Positions 21,032 through 37,513 of a DNA stretch of 64,000 nucleotides are shown here, piece by piece; position 1 is the stretch's first letter, and every line of letters starts with the position of its first letter. Made by a program: the position numbers and the translations under genes. The stretch comes from Brassica napus. Its lineage: Eukaryota; Streptophyta; Magnoliopsida; Brassicales; Brassicaceae. The DNA is taken from contig NC_063443.1 in assembly GCF_020379485.1 (NCBI RefSeq), positions 17,851,531-17,915,530 of the forward strand, given 5' to 3'. The notes beneath the pieces were generated by a model that was given only the letters and a program-made list of their open reading frames with translations, did no database searches and was not told the DNA's origin.

Positions 21032-24000
21032 ATGGTGCTAGTATGCTTCGTCTTGGATCTGCGTAACATCTCTCCGTCTCTGATCGGAGATCTAAAGCAG
21101 GTATCTCTATCGCTCAAATATATCTGTTGATCGAATTTGATTCTCGTATTCGTGTATGAAGCTCGAAATAGAATGTTTCTTCAAACTCTGAGCCTCGAAT
21201 TTGCGAATTTTGTAGTCGTTTCTGAATCTCGCCAATCTACACGCCGTTTCGTCTCCGGTAGATTCTCTCGCTGATCGGATTGGTTTGTGTTATATCCAGA
21301 AGGATCGGATATCTGGAAACGATCAGGTTATACTCATCGATCGTCGTTTTCTTCTAATTTTCGATGATTGTGTGTGGTTTTTGTTTACGTTTCGATGGAT
21401 CTAGCAGTTGAAATTTGCGTACACTCCCAGTGGAAACTTCTGCCTTCGGGACTTCCATCACGCTGTTAACAGCTTGCCTACGGATGCGTTTGTACCTGAG
21501 ATCGATGAATCGGGAGCCGTATCTTGCGGAGGTGTCTCTTCTCTTCCTCTATTTACTTATCGATTACACTGTATAGCTTCCTGATTAGTCATAGTGATGA
21601 ATTGTTCATAGATCTTAAGATATCGAGTGTTCTGTGCGATCGAGCTATGTACTCGTGGGGAGGTAGAGACATCATGAGGAAAGTTATCGTACTGAGTTCA
21701 TGCTTCCCTGAAGATATGGATTCCGAAGCGAGAAACACTCTTATGGTCAGCCGAATAGTGTATTTGTTAGTGCTTTATCTAGCTTGTTTTCTCAGTTCTA
21801 AGTCCTTTTTTCTTTTTTTGCTTCAGGCTGCAGCAGATAAATGTGTGTCGGTTGAGTTTCTTTTGCTTGATGAGAAAGCAAGCCATCTGAGCTATACGCA
21901 GGAGAAGACTAATAGATTTCTCAGATGTCTCTCGGATCTTGACAATTGTTCATTTCAGACTTGCATCCCTGGTAGTTTCCAAATAACTGGCTGCTTCTCA
22001 TTTACTTTTTCTGGAGTCGTTTTCCTTTGCAGCCTTGAGATTTTCACAGACTAGTTTAATCATTTAAATCTGTTATCTGTAATCATGAGGCAACACAAGG
22101 ATAGTTCACACATTTCTGGAGATAGGATACTGATCCATTTAATGAATTTCAGATGGAAAATCACTTCGTGGCCTTGAAAATAAATGGCTTCAGGATCTAA
22201 AGGATGACAGTGGAGAATCACTGCAGGCCCAATTTATCTTCAAACGTAACCTTGTTGGCTCAGTGAACAAGATCTTCTGCAATCTCAGTGCAGCCACGAA
22301 TCAGATTGTCGACGGATTTAAACCTTGTCAAGTACTGAGCCATTTCCCTAAATTTGAATATTTTATCTCTCAATAAGCTTGCACTTAGCATTCTTAGGCG
22401 GATATTGGATATGTTCATATTATATCACTTCAGCTTAATGATTTGTCCACTACAGTTTTTCATCCTCTTTGTTGCTTTTTACAGACATGCAGGTGTCATG
22501 GAATCCCAGTACGAGATTCAGTGGAAATCACAACAGAGAAGATGCAATGCTCTGTAACCAATCATGATCTTGGAATGCATGATGTTATTGATAGTTCTGT
22601 GAAAGTTGGTGAGAGAACTGTTCTGTTTTTGCCTTCAATTGATAGCCTCCAGAAACTTCACCCAATCTCTTCCCAGATTGATTTCACTGTAATTGAGAGG
22701 ACTAATCTAACTTCTATCAATGAAGGTAACGCTTTTTATCTCTCATCTTTTGATCCTCCAAAATAGAGAACTTGATTCAAGTATACTTTGACATAGGCAT
22801 AATTATTGGGAGGCCTTACATTGTAAGCCCTTCAACTTGTCATGAAGCGGAAGATTCCTCAGAAGAGATGGATCAACCAGATCTGAACACTCAGAGTAAG
22901 CAGACTGTTCCCCTAAAGAAAACCACATTGCAGTATTGCCTCATAGCTTTCCTAAGCAGCTAGAAATGCAGTTTTTCAGGGTCTATGTGGTGCATTATAC
23001 TCAATGGACCAAGGCTTGGTTTGTTCTTCGGACTGTAATCTGGACACCAGGCAAGTCGTGGAATTTCATTGTTATTACATTCTTCAACCGTCAGAAAACG
23101 GTCCAATGCTTCTGAGGGTAAATATTCATTACCTTGCTAAAATTACAGTAGCATTCTCGATAGTACTCTCCTTATGATATAACAAATTTGTGTTTTGGCC
23201 TGAATTTGTTTAGTTTCTTAGTTTAACAAAAAAATCTGTTTGAAGAGATTGGCAGGGTCAGAGGAAGTCCTTCCTATTTCCTCCAGTGTTAGTCAGTTTG
23301 CTGGATCCTCTATTCCTAGAGAAGTCGAAATTTCTGTCAAAGGCGCTTTGTTAGAGGTCGCTTGCATTACAATCTGTTGATAGTCATATATAGTTGTATA
23401 ATTCCTAACTTTTCTTTTCTTCTGCTACTTGAGCAGATTGAATCAACAGACTACAATCCTCTGACTCACAACAGAGGCTTCCACCAAAAACTGAACCTCA
23501 TTGTGAAAGAAAGTCTTCAATTTGGGTGATTGTTCTCTTCCTTTATTCTCATTTTCAATGCGAACCTCCCATCTGTTACAATTCTCTTAAGTTTTGTTGT
23601 TTGTGGCAGTTCACTACATTCAAACTTGGACGACGCAACATGCGAAGTGAGCTCAGTTGTTTCAATGGCACAGACATGCATAATAAATCCACCCATAGAA
23701 GAAGAAGAAACACGTCAGGAAATCCAGATAACTGATGAAGAAGACAAAGCAACAGCTTCCATTACTAAAGAATGGGAACAACTAGTAGTCACTGAGGTTC
23801 GCATGAAGTCTCCTTCTCCGGTTTTGACTACACCCAAACCAAATACAAACCGCCCATTTCTGTCGCCTAACAACAAGCAGGCCGATATGAAAACGTCTAT
23901 GATATTGGAAAGACTTGAAGCTCCGAGAAAGATGAGAGGGAAAGTTGGATCACCAAGCATAGTTGTCACAAGTAGCCAAACTTCACCGGATGTCTCAGTC

Positions 24001-24120
24001 TTGTCTCAGAAGAAGCCTCTGATTCCTTTTCAGACAAGTCAGGTTTCAAACCACCAGACTGCTTCATCAAGCCAGCTCATGAAACCCAGCTTTCAGAGGC
24101 TGAAACGGAAGCATAAGTGA
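21032..24120 (+). CDS. Unrecognised 615-residue protein with a vWA-like N-terminus
   Basis: Eleven exons join in frame: 21032-21100, 21408-21531, 21612-21745, 21827-21971, 22153-22331, 22485-22725, 22797-22895, 22972-23117, 23246-23356, 23437-23525, 23610-24120. I do not recognise a named family. Seen directly: the first 23 residues (VLVCFVLDLRN) look like the opening strand of a von Willebrand A-type fold, and residues about 90-130 (KVIVLSSCFPEDMD, then AADKCVSVEFLLLDE) repeat the strand-helix-strand pattern with a Ser pair; a complete MIDAS is not evident. The middle has scattered Cys residues (CRCHGIP, GLCGALYS). The last exon (residues about 446-615) is hydrophilic, Ser/Pro/Lys-rich, probably disordered, ending in the basic RLKRKHK, which may be a nuclear signal. 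By position it would be At5g07380, recalled as hypothetical. Exon 8 uses the upstream of two nearby acceptors to keep frame. Confidence 0.82.
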
Positions 24121-24483
24121 GCTTTCTTGGTAAGACTCTGCTCTTTCTCTGCTATTCTTGAGAATTTAGTACAGATGATTGTGAAAGTTAAACAAAAGAT
24201 TGTTTATACATTTTGTGTTTGCGTTGAGACAGCGGATAGGAGAGGAGCAACAAGTCAATATCTCATCCCAAAGAGACGTGAAGTTCAGATAATAGTGTTC
24301 TGCATCTGCGTTGAATGATACAAACATGATTAGTTTGTACAAGAACCAAAAACTGTATTTAATCACAGTATCTGTACAATTTCTATACAAAGTTCTTCAA
24401 CCATGAATCCAATAACTCAATAAGCTTGTTCAAGTCTCTTAGAGCCTTATAACTATATATATATATATCTTATAACTTTAGTT
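24121..24483. other. Convergent 3' flanks
   Basis: Only 363 bases separate the stop codons of two convergent genes, so their 3' UTRs probably lie close together or overlap. A short AT dinucleotide run is at about 24455-24467. Nothing else is visible. Confidence 0.5.
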
Positions 24484-27400
24484 TTAGAAATTTTCTTTAT
24501 GGAAACAGAACTTGGTGGAAGTATTATGAGAAAAATCCAGTGCTAAGTGTCGTAGCTCTTTCACTAATCCAGCTGCTCCGCAGTAAAACACACCTGTCAA
24601 AACAGATAAAACACATTCATATTTTTTTGGACTGACGTCATATGCATTAATGGATGAGTCTGGTTGCATGAAACTCACCGACTCTAGTCTTGGGATGCTT
24701 CACAGCGATCCTTTTGTAAACGCTTCTCCAGTTCGGCCTAGCGAAATGGGACATGACACGTGTCCCTGAGACAACGTCCACTCCGTGCTTAGCGTGGTGC
24801 AGCGACTGGAGCATCGTGATCAGTGCAGACCTCGCGTCTCCTTCTTCGTAGACGCTGGTGCAGTAATTATGCAGCTCAATGACTTTGTTTCGGTCTGTTA
24901 AGGCCACTTCGTCCATCACGTTCTTGAACCAGTCAAAAGATCCTTGCTCTCTTGTGACCCAGTAGAAGTAAGCTCTCTTCGTTCTGAACGTTTCACTTCT
25001 TCTCGCTGGGGAAAGAGGAGGTGTGACCATGTTGTGAATCGGTGACTGTCTTCGGTTACTGTTTCGTCCTTCTTCTATGTCTCCGTTGCCTTTTATGTTA
25101 TTGATAATGTCCTTGACGATACTTATCATTGGAGTAGCTCCGATTCCTAGACCCACGAGTAGAACAACTTCAAAATTCTTGTAGTCTTGTGCCGGTGCTC
25201 CGTATGGACCGTCGATTAGGATTCTTGGAAAACTAAAGAGATCCCAGTTTCAGAGTTAAGTCATTTTGAGATCATCTTATGTAACTGATGGATATATATT
25301 GATAAGACTTACTTAGGGATGTTATCCAGGAGCCTCGGGTCAGCTATGTTCGGTCTGTTTTCATCAGGAAGGCGTGGCTTACACACCTGAGGATCATATT
25401 CGATACGAATGAAACACATAACTAGAGACCCAATTGAACTCTTGTGTTTATGTTTAGTGGAGAAATGCAGTAAAGTACCTCAGAGAATAGTTGTCTTAAT
25501 TGCTTAGTCCAGTCTCCTAAAACTCTGATGTGGACACTTAAGTACTCGTCACCTGGAGCCGAGGTAATTGAGAATGGATGCCTGTTTATATGCAAACCAC
25601 TTTTCAGTTTGCTTCTTTATAAATGTCTCTGTCTCAGATAATAATATGACTAGTTTTTATTATTACCATTCTAATGAAGAAACTTCAGAACAGTTGAGGT
25701 ACATGTATTGTCCGCTTTTGTATCTGAAGTTGCTTGGTCTTGACATTTGAAGCGACAAGACATTCCCTGGTAACACAGCAACCTGTTCAAGAATTAAATG
25801 TAATGAATACGTATGTTCCTGTATATAACAATAGAGAAATGTTTATAATAGATTATACCTTTAGTATGGAAACAGCCTCGATGCCTGACCTGAACGCACG
25901 AATCAGCCTTTCAGACAAGTAAAGAACCACTGGCACCATCAAATACATCCATGTCTAATAGACCACATGAAAACCAAAATCAGTTTACATCAGTTACAAC
26001 TTTGTACAGAGTCAAGTAATTAACAAGTCACCAACCGTTTTCTTGGACCATTCCTTGATTAGGTAAACATAGTATCCGTGAACAATGAGCAGCGAGTAGA
26101 CGATAACAAACAAGTGGTGAGAGTACCAGAAGGCATTGAAGCCAGTTATTTTCTTCAGTGGTCCAGGAAGCTTGAGCTTATTGCGTCTGAACCATGGTGT
26201 AGCCAATGTGAAGGCTATAGTCATTAGTATAACCATTGCAATCCCTGTAACTCCTTCCACGGACTGCACAAAGTCCATATATCTCTTTGTCTGTACCCCA
26301 AAATACTTAACCATTGGCTCATACGTCTCTTCATTTGCAGCAATCAGCCTGGGGAAATCACAGGCTAAGTGAGATGTGGCATGGATTGCTACTCCAACTG
26401 AAATTCCTATTGCTATAACCTGTGTAACATTCAATCATAAGCTTTCATATTATAATTAATTTGAAACTGTTTTTTAACTAGGAATCTAACATTACCTTGT
26501 GAAAATTGAGGCTGTCATCAAAGGGAACAACAGAACTTAATATAGTTTTGGTCCGGAGCCAAGTGATGGTGTTCCTACAAACTGGTAACAAAACCAAAGC
26601 CATGTTTAGTTTAAGAGTCTCTGCAGCTCCTTTAGCTGCACAAACACAAACTCCCATAACTTGGTAAGCGGATCTCTTCTTATACTGCATGAACTTCCAC
26701 GCGAACAGCCCGGACATAACACCTATCCATAGAGCCATCACCCACACTCTCTTCCAATTATCCAACACGAGATACTTCACCCCTCTGTAAACACGCTCCC
26801 CGAGATTCCTACTTTGTGATACTCTGAGGTTATGACTTAGCATCTTGCTCAGGTTCTTAGTCTCCCCATCTCTTATATCCTCCACTGGCGCTTGCAGCAG
26901 TAGCACCTCGAGATTATCTATCTGTTTGGCATTTTAGCGACTCCAAACACATCAAAAAAAACACTCACAAACTAGACATTTTTTCTAACTAAATAAGAGA
27001 AATAAAACGAACCTCATTCACAAAACTTCACATACCATGATGTACCCGTAATGATAGGGATCTAATGTCTCCATAATCAAAGCAGCATATTCTTCAGCTT
27101 GTCTCCGAATATTCTCCAGTTCGTTTGCAGAAGCACTTAGACTTATAATCTGTACATGATGAGGAAAAAAAAAATACTTATGAAGATCACAGAAATTATA
27201 AAAAAAAATTTAATACTCATCACTATAAAAAATAAAAATCAAGATTCTACCTCTTTTACTTCGGCTTCATTTAACTTCCCATCCGCATCTCTATCCACCC
27301 TGAAATTCATATCACATTTCAGATATGATTTTTTATAACCCCCTGGAGACCTGACAGATATATAAAAGAATGGTTTCAAGAAAACATTACATGGCAAAGA

Positions 27401-28312
27401 AAAGTCGTAGCCTCGAATCAAAATCCTGATCAGTGATCTGCTTCCAAAACTCTTGAAGCTGATTCTTGTTTATAGAATCTCCACTCACATTTTCCCTCCT
27501 TCTCAAAGCATCGAATAATGCCAAAGCAAAGTCCTTTGAATTAATCCCTGCATTGAAACTTCAACTTAGAAAGAGTTTTTTTTTATATAACCACAGTGTC
27601 CGGCCACTAAGATCAACCGACTATTATGTGGACTCCAGGAATGTAATGTTAAATTATCTGGTGGCCAATGGGGATCGAACTGCGGGTTTACAGTACTGGG
27701 ATTATCCTTCAAGTGGCACTAGCCTAAGATCCGTTGGTTAAAAGAGTTCCATGATTAAAAGGTTTGAAACTTGGCTACTGCTTTACCTATACATTCACCG
27801 AATCTCGAACGGTGTAGTAACCCGTAGGTGTTCTCGGTGATCTCATGGAACCGTTTCTCAACTCCAGGCCAGCCCGCGACGCCATCGGTCTTGGTGATGA
27901 ACTTGAGACCCTTGAGCGCTTGCTCTGCTCTAGACTTGGAGCGCCGGAACTTAGCCAAAGGCGGGCGCGGAGGCTTTCTCGCCGAGGAAGAAGAGACGGA
28001 GGAGGAGGCAACTCGTTTCAGTTCGGTCGAAAACGATGACGCTACGCGTTTCAGGACAGAGTTGCTCTTCCCCGGACGGCCTTGTCTCAGAAGCGATCCG
28101 GTGCCTCCTGTATGGTCAGGTGACTTCAAGCCGTACACGGAGACGTAGTCGTCGTGGATGTCTAGAGAGATCTCCACGTAAGGTTGATCTTCCTCGTGAT
28201 ATCTGCTCGTTGACGCCGTGTTCTTGATAGTCGCCGACGACTGGTCGCTGTAGGGCTTCTCTGTGCCGCTTGGGTAGTAGTGTCTCGCGTCTTCGAACCC
28301 TAGCTTTTGCAT
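24484..28312 (-). CDS. RBOHA: Respiratory burst NADPH oxidase RBOHA
   Basis: Twelve exons on the minus strand: 28312-27787, 27547-27391, 27299-27251, 27149-27036, 26921-26496, 26419-26036, 25954-25859, 25782-25667, 25581-25479, 25386-25313, 25232-24679, 24593-24484. They give 902 residues, the length I recall for Arabidopsis RBOHA. The plasma-membrane enzyme transfers electrons from NADPH through FAD and two haems to make apoplastic superoxide. Seen: a basic Ser-rich cytosolic N-terminus, a canonical EF-hand ([12 protein letters not shown]) and a degenerate second one ([10 protein letters not shown]), membrane segments with haem-ligand His in [10 protein letters not shown] and [18 protein letters not shown], the FAD motif [19 protein letters not shown], the NADPH-site GLGIGATPM, and the C-terminal [10 protein letters not shown]...HKENF. 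A SINE lies in intron 1. Orthology to RBOHA rests on position and length. Confidence 0.95.
27578..27740 (-). mobile_element. tRNA-derived SINE in RBOHA intron 1
   Basis: A 163-bp element is flanked by the direct repeat AAAGAGTT (27570-27577 and 27741-27748). On the minus strand it has a box-A-like TAGGCTAGTGCCA, a box-B-like GCAGTTCGATCCCC about 40 bases on, and ends in an A-rich tail next to the repeat. Box spacing, length, tail and target duplication fit a Pol III-transcribed Brassicaceae SINE. Confidence 0.82.
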
Positions 28313-29392
28313 TTCACTTTTATCACCTCAAATCTTTCTGCTTTGTGCACCGGGAAGAAGATAAAATGAAGAACAGAGAGGTTTGAATAAACAAACTTTT
28401 AAACTATTAGTTGCAAAAAACAAAAACAAAAAACTTTTAAACAGTTCAATATTAAATTATTTCTCATTTAATTTAATTTAATAATACGGAATACCAAAAG
28501 CATACACTAACTTGTTCCCGGTATTATTTAATACACTAATTACTTTGAATCTTTACTAATTCAGAAAGTTTCAAATTAGCATGAAAGTGGACTTTTATAT
28601 TTTGTTTTGTTTTATTTTAACTGTTGTTATGTTGGGGTTGGTTTGAAGTTTTCTATGAGTTTGGTCAAAACTCCCGCGCACTACCGGGCCACGTCCAATA
28701 TGAGACTTATTATAAGTTATGGTCAGCATATTCAAAATCTAATGTGTTCTCTATCTGTCGTCATATACTATATATAACTCACGTTACATTTAAACCAAAC
28801 ATCGGTATCTAAACATTTTTTAAACATAATTCATCAATAGGACATTTAAATTAATTATCCAACCCACCGGTTTAATAAACATAGCATTTTCTGTTCACCA
28901 ACCAGTTGCAATTTATTTTAGTTGTAAGAGAATATATGTCATAGAATATTGACTTTGACTTTTAAAAATAAAATAAATTATTAATAAGTTACGCAGAAGA
29001 ATTATCACGTAATTACTTCTTTGGTAGTATGATTTTTTTATGAAGAAGCAAAAAAGTGAAGAAGCAAATTAAATAACAGTCCATAGGAATTATTTAAATT
29101 TTTATATTTGGGATCAATCATAAGATAAAAAACACGTTCAAAAATAGCCTCAAAGCTTTGAAGAAGTAAATATATTCCAAAAAAAGGTCACAAAGAAAAA
29201 GTTAAGAGAAACTATAGGGAGAAACAAAAATGGATAACCACATATAATAATAGCAAACAAAATGAAACTCTTAACATTCTCCGATTCCTGTAACACTATA
29301 TATGCCCGGCCATCTTCTCGTTAAGTCATTCACACAAAAAAAACAATAAATATTTTCATTTTTAATAAAACAAAAATAAAAAAAATAAAACA
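28313..29392. other. Divergent promoter region of RBOHA and the first pectin methylesterase
   Basis: About 1.1 kb of AT-rich DNA between divergent genes. CTATATATGCCC near 29297 is a plausible TATA box for the + strand gene, about 95 bases before its ATG. I see no repeats of note. Confidence 0.45.
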
Positions 29393-31042
29393 ATGGGATA
29401 CACAAACGTGTCCATATTATTAGCCCTGGTGGTGGTGTTTGTTACACCGATGGTGTTGGCAGATGATGCAACACCAATTCCAGAGGCCAAAGTCCAAGTG
29501 GAGCAGTGGTTCGAAGCCAACGTCGCGCCTTTGCCTGCGCGTAAAGGCTTAGATCCTGCTCTCGTAGCGGCTGAGGCTGAGCCACGTACCATCACCGTAT
29601 GAAACAAACCTAACATTTTCCCCTAAAAACAATAACCAAACCTTGAAAAACTATTTAATTACAAAATTTTGAAATAATGTAATCGCAGGTGGATCCAAAA
29701 GGAGGTGAATTCAAAACACTAATGGACGCAATAAAGAGCGTTCCTGCAGCGAACACAAAGCGTGTGATCATCAAGATAGCTCCTGGCGAATACAGAGAGA
29801 AGGTCACCATCGACAGAAACAAACCCTTTATTACATTGATGGGAGATCCCAAGGCCATGCCGGTTATTACTTTCGACGGTACTGCCGCCAAGTATGGAAC
29901 CGTAGATAGTGCCTCACTCATTATATTATCCGATTATTTCATGGCTGTCAACATCGTCGTTAAGGTATATATTTTTACTACAACTTTATGCTAATGGTAC
30001 TAGTCAAAAATTGTATATTCCAATCAACAAATGCTTACATAGATTTTTTTGCATACTTAGAATACAGCGCCGGCACCGGATGGTAAAATGAAGGGAGCAC
30101 AAGCTTTATCTATGAGAATCTCAGGAAACATGGCTGCGTTCTACAACTGTAAATTCTACGGATTCCAAGACACAATCTGTGACGATACCGGAAACCATTT
30201 CTTCAAGGATTGTTACGTCGAAGGGACATTCGATTTCATCTTCGGAAGTGGGACCTCTCTTTACTTGGTACGTACAATAATACACCTTATGATGTCATCT
30301 TAGTCATTCGTAATAATATGAAGTCTGACGTCTCTTATACGTACTAATTAAGGGTACGCAATTGCACGTGGTGGGAGATGGCATTAGAGTGATAACAGCG
30401 CATGCGGGAAAGAGCGCAGACGAGAAGAGTGGATACTCTTTCGTGCATTGCAAGGTGACTGGAGTTGGTGAAGGAATCTATTTGGGTAGGGCATGGATGA
30501 GCCACCCTAAGGTTGTCTACGCCTACACCGAGATGACCAGCGTCGTCAACCCAGCCGGATGGCAAGAAAACAAGATAGCCGCACATGACAAGTAAGTCCA
30601 ATATGCTCATGTTACATGAAAAATATGTGATATGAGACCCAAACAGTCCGAACACATGGCTGGTTTTGGGAATAACTAAGTGAAACATATACTTTGGGCT
30701 CCAGTTTTTTGAGTTAATATATATATAAACATAGTTTCATAAATTACTTTTTTACAAAATCTTTACTGAATTGTTTAAGGTCTTCAGAGCCGGCTCTTAC
30801 TTGGGCCATTATGGTTTTTATATATGCCGCACCGGATCGATATTTAAGATGGATTTATTTTTGTTGACAGGACCGTGTTCTATGGAGAGTACAAGTGCCA
30901 AGGAGAAGGATCACAGACAGAGAAGAGAGTTCCATTCACACAAAAGATTGACCCTACTGTAGCTAACCGTTTCCTTACCCTCGGCTACATTGAAGGATCC
31001 AAGTGGCTTCTCCCACCTCCCGCTGTTTCGGCTTCGATATGA
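29393..31042 (+). CDS. Pectin methylesterase, pollen-type, tandem copy 1
   Basis: Five exons (29393-29596, 29689-29964, 30061-30267, 30353-30591, 30871-31042) encode 365 residues. A signal peptide (about residues 1-23, ending VLA before DDATPIPE) directs secretion. There is no PMEI pro-domain, so this is the single-domain type. The pectinesterase catalytic residues are present: Gln and Asp in GFQDT (about 196-197), Asp in DFIFG (about 218) and Arg/Trp in LGRAW (about 275). The enzyme removes methyl groups from cell-wall homogalacturonan. The strict positional counterparts are At5g07410-07430 (PME48-50, pollen-expressed in my recollection); I cannot say which. At the start of exon 4 the conserved NTQLH reads GTQLH because the acceptor context is AAG-GGT. 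Intron 4 holds a fragment of a repeat shared with GDH2. Confidence 0.92.
30676..30800 (+). repeat. Shared intronic repeat, copy A
   Basis: In intron 4 of the first pectin methylesterase, the words GTGAAACAT, GGCTCC, AAATCTTTACT and AGAGCCGG occur in the same order and similar spacing as in GDH2 intron 3 (36538-36706). This suggests two diverged copies of one dispersed element of unknown class. Confidence 0.45.
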
Positions 31043-32655
31043 ATCTAGTTTAAAACTAAAAAGTATACGTATATACTTATTCACCGAGTGTGTAAATCGG
31101 TGTATTTTTAACTATTTGCGTTGATTATCTTTTTTCCAAGAGTCCTCTCTTCTTAGATGAGACTTGCGTAATTTTGGTTTCATAATAATTCATAACTTCT
31201 GTATCTTGTCCAAGGGGTCCCAATTCCCCTTAATTATTATATATATATTACTATAATGAAGATCATATTTAACTGTGTTCGAAATTTAAAGTTTAATTTT
31301 TATATTTAATATATATGTTCGTAAGACATTAACATTATATCAATTCTTATTTCATGTATGCGTCTACATGCATTTTAGTGAAATCATCTAATCCCCTATA
31401 CATTATTTACCAAGTGATTTTGATATATGTCATCACCGCATTAATTTTGAAAACAAAATGATGATATGACATGTTAATAAATATGACATGGTTTGGACTA
31501 ATTATGACATGAACATTAACATTTAATGTTGTTTTATAATTTTGGTAACTTTTTAGAATAATGCAATAACTTATAAATTATCATTAATATAACACTAAAT
31601 AGTAAAGTTAGAAATATAGTAATATATAATATTTTTAGAAAATATTATTTAATTTTATTTAAATAATTTATAATTTTTATTACTAAAAAAATCTTAAAAA
31701 ATTTAGCATTTTTTTAAAAAAAAATTTCTAATCATATTATGATTATTTCTTTTTAATATTTACAAATTTTAGAAATATTATTTAATTTTATGTTTTGTTA
31801 ATTATACATAACAAAACTTTCCCTTAATTTTATAGAAATTTATTTAATATATATTAACCAAAATAAATAAATAAAAATATTAGTGGCAATTCCCCTAAAA
31901 ATATTTCCAAGATATATATATATATTATTAAATATAAATGTAAATAAAAAATTTATTTTATCTCAGTTACATAGAATTAAAATATTGTACGCAAATAATA
32001 AAACCAAAAAATTTAAAAAAATATTTATGAATATAATTTAAAAATTTTATTTCTACACATGGTGCATGAAAACACCTAGTTCCATCGAAGTATACTCAAA
32101 CTTTAATTAACTGCCTTGATTCTAATTCCATTCAAATTCTGTATTCAATACCAGCCCCTTAATTTTAGTTACAGGGGTAATTAAGAATTCATTTAAATAC
32201 AATAATTTTATTAATTGTATAACATGATTTTTTTATCATTGACCTTGAAATCTTGATTTATTATAACCGAACTATATAGCGTTAATTATGCGAAGAGAAT
32301 ACAAATAAATATATTGTTTATTCAACAAAAAGGCTACTTGGTTTCCACATGAATCGCACACCAGGTGCGGTGAGAAATTACTATTTTCGAAAACCAAATT
32401 TTTGTTTTTGAAAATCAAATGCGAAAAATACTAAATGAGTACAAACCACAAACGAGAATAGTAAAAAAGAGAGATCTTACCGGTCATCGACGACGCCAAA
32501 CGCATATAAAAAGTCCTTCCAAGGCTTCTTCATCTCTTCCATTTTAAATAAAACTAGTTTAATAAAACTAGTAATAACACTTTTTCTTATTAATATATTA
32601 TATTTTTTTCTCTTTTATATTAAAAAATAAAATAAAAATTAAAAAAAAGGAAGAG
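31043..32655. other. Intergenic between tandem pectin methylesterases
   Basis: Extremely AT-rich, especially 31230-32080. A weak Helitron-like 3' end may sit at about 32060-32081 (CATGGTGCATG, then CACCTAG followed by T), but the stem is only 4 bp. No gene is supported. Confidence 0.4.
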
Positions 32656-34292
32656 ATGGGTTACATTTTTCTTACCATGATTGCCTTTCTTGTTATTTTC
32701 GCCTTACCGGCGGTTGTAGCCGACGATATAACTCCGATTCCAGAAGACAAAGCCCAAGTCGAGGCATGGTTCAAGGCCAACGTTCAACCCTATTCAGCAA
32801 GACGAGGCACACTCGACCCCGTCCTGGATGCAGCTGAAGCATCACCACAGATCATCAACGTATGATTTTATTCCTCTTAAATAGGTTTACGGTTTTAGTT
32901 CTTTGTTTTGGAAATATAAAACCTGACCAAAATAGGATATCATTTGGTTCGGTTTGACATGATGTCTTAGGTCGGTTTTGTGTCGTCTCATTTGGTACGG
33001 TTTTAGCGTGTTCATATCAATTCAACTGAATTGATTAGACACACATCACCATGCGTATTATAAATTTCAATGGAAATGATATAAAAATTCAATGCAGGTG
33101 AATCAAGAAGGAGGTGGCGATTTTAAGACAATTAATGAAGCGATCAAGAGCATTCCGATAGGGAACACAAAGCGGGTTATCATCAAGTTGGCTCCTGGTG
33201 TATACCATGAGAAAGTCACAGTCGACGTAGGTCGACCATTCGTTACATTGATGGGTAAACCTGGTGCAGAAACGAACTTGACCTTCGACGGGACGGCCTC
33301 TAAATTCGGAACCATGGAGAGTGCGACACTTATCATCTGGGCCAAATATTTTGTGGCAGCCAACTTACACGTTAAAGTACGAATATTTAGGTTCATTAGT
33401 AGATTATATTATATATATATTAGTATTAATCCAATGCATATATATGAGTTTTTTTCTATGTATATAGAATACTGCTCCAATGCCGAAAGCAGGAACACAA
33501 GGACAAGCGCTCGCTATGAGGATTAACGGCGATAAAGCGGCTTTCTACAACTGCAGATTCTATGGTTTTCAAGACACTCTTTGTGATGATATAGGCAACC
33601 ATTTCTTCAAGGACTGTTACATCGAGGGAACCTATGATTTTATCTTCGGAAGAGGAGCTTCCTTGTACTTGGTACAAACATGCCTTTACTTATTAGTTTG
33701 ATCTTATTTAACTCATATATACTATGATTAACATTTACACTAACAGATTTTTCTTAATATTTATAGAACACGCAATTGCACGCTGTTGGAGATGGATTAA
33801 GAGTGATCACAGCACACAATCGACAGAGTGAAAACCAGCAGAATGGCTATTCATTCGTGCATTGCAAGATTACTGGAGTTGGAACGGGGATCTATTTGGG
33901 TAGGGCATGGATGAGCCACCCTAAGGTCGTGTATGCCTACACTGAGATGTCCAGTGTCGTCAACCCAACCGGATGGCAAGAGAACAGGAACCGCGAGAAT
34001 GACAAGTAAGTTCATTTTGTATTATCTATAGGATTATATTTATTGTGCAGTGTTAGAAATTTAATAGAAAGCTATAAAAGACCAACTTTAGTGATGGGAC
34101 AAGATAAAACTTTTTGGTATTATGAATGATAGGACGGTGTTCTATGGAGAATACATGTGCACGGGACCAGGATCACACAAAGAGAAAAGAGTGGCCCACA
34201 CACAAGACATCGACAAAAACGAAGCTAACGGTTTCCTTACCCTCGGCTACATCAAAGGCTCCTTGTGGCTCCTCCCTCCTCCCGCTTACTAA
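32656..34292 (+). CDS. Pectin methylesterase, pollen-type, tandem copy 2
   Basis: Five exons (32656-32859, 33098-33376, 33468-33671, 33767-34005, 34133-34292) encode 361 residues with the same intron positions and phases as copy 1, so the pair is a tandem duplication. A signal peptide ends near VVA before DDITPIPE. The catalytic GFQDT, DFIFG and LGRAW motifs are all present, and this copy keeps the conserved NTQLH. The second motif is followed by RGASLYL where copy 1 has SGTSLYL. It acts in the cell wall on methyl-esterified pectin. Exact orthology within the At5g07410-07430 set cannot be fixed without alignment. Confidence 0.92.

Positions 34293-37513
<3,221 letters not shown>

Noticed and set aside
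27828..28148. Long + strand frames opposite RBOHA exon 1
   Set aside because: Shadows of the GC-rich, low-stop coding strand on minus.
31230..32081. Possible degenerate Helitron between the pectin methylesterases
   Set aside because: Only a 4-bp stem before CACCTAG-T and no clear 5' end; too weak to list as an element.
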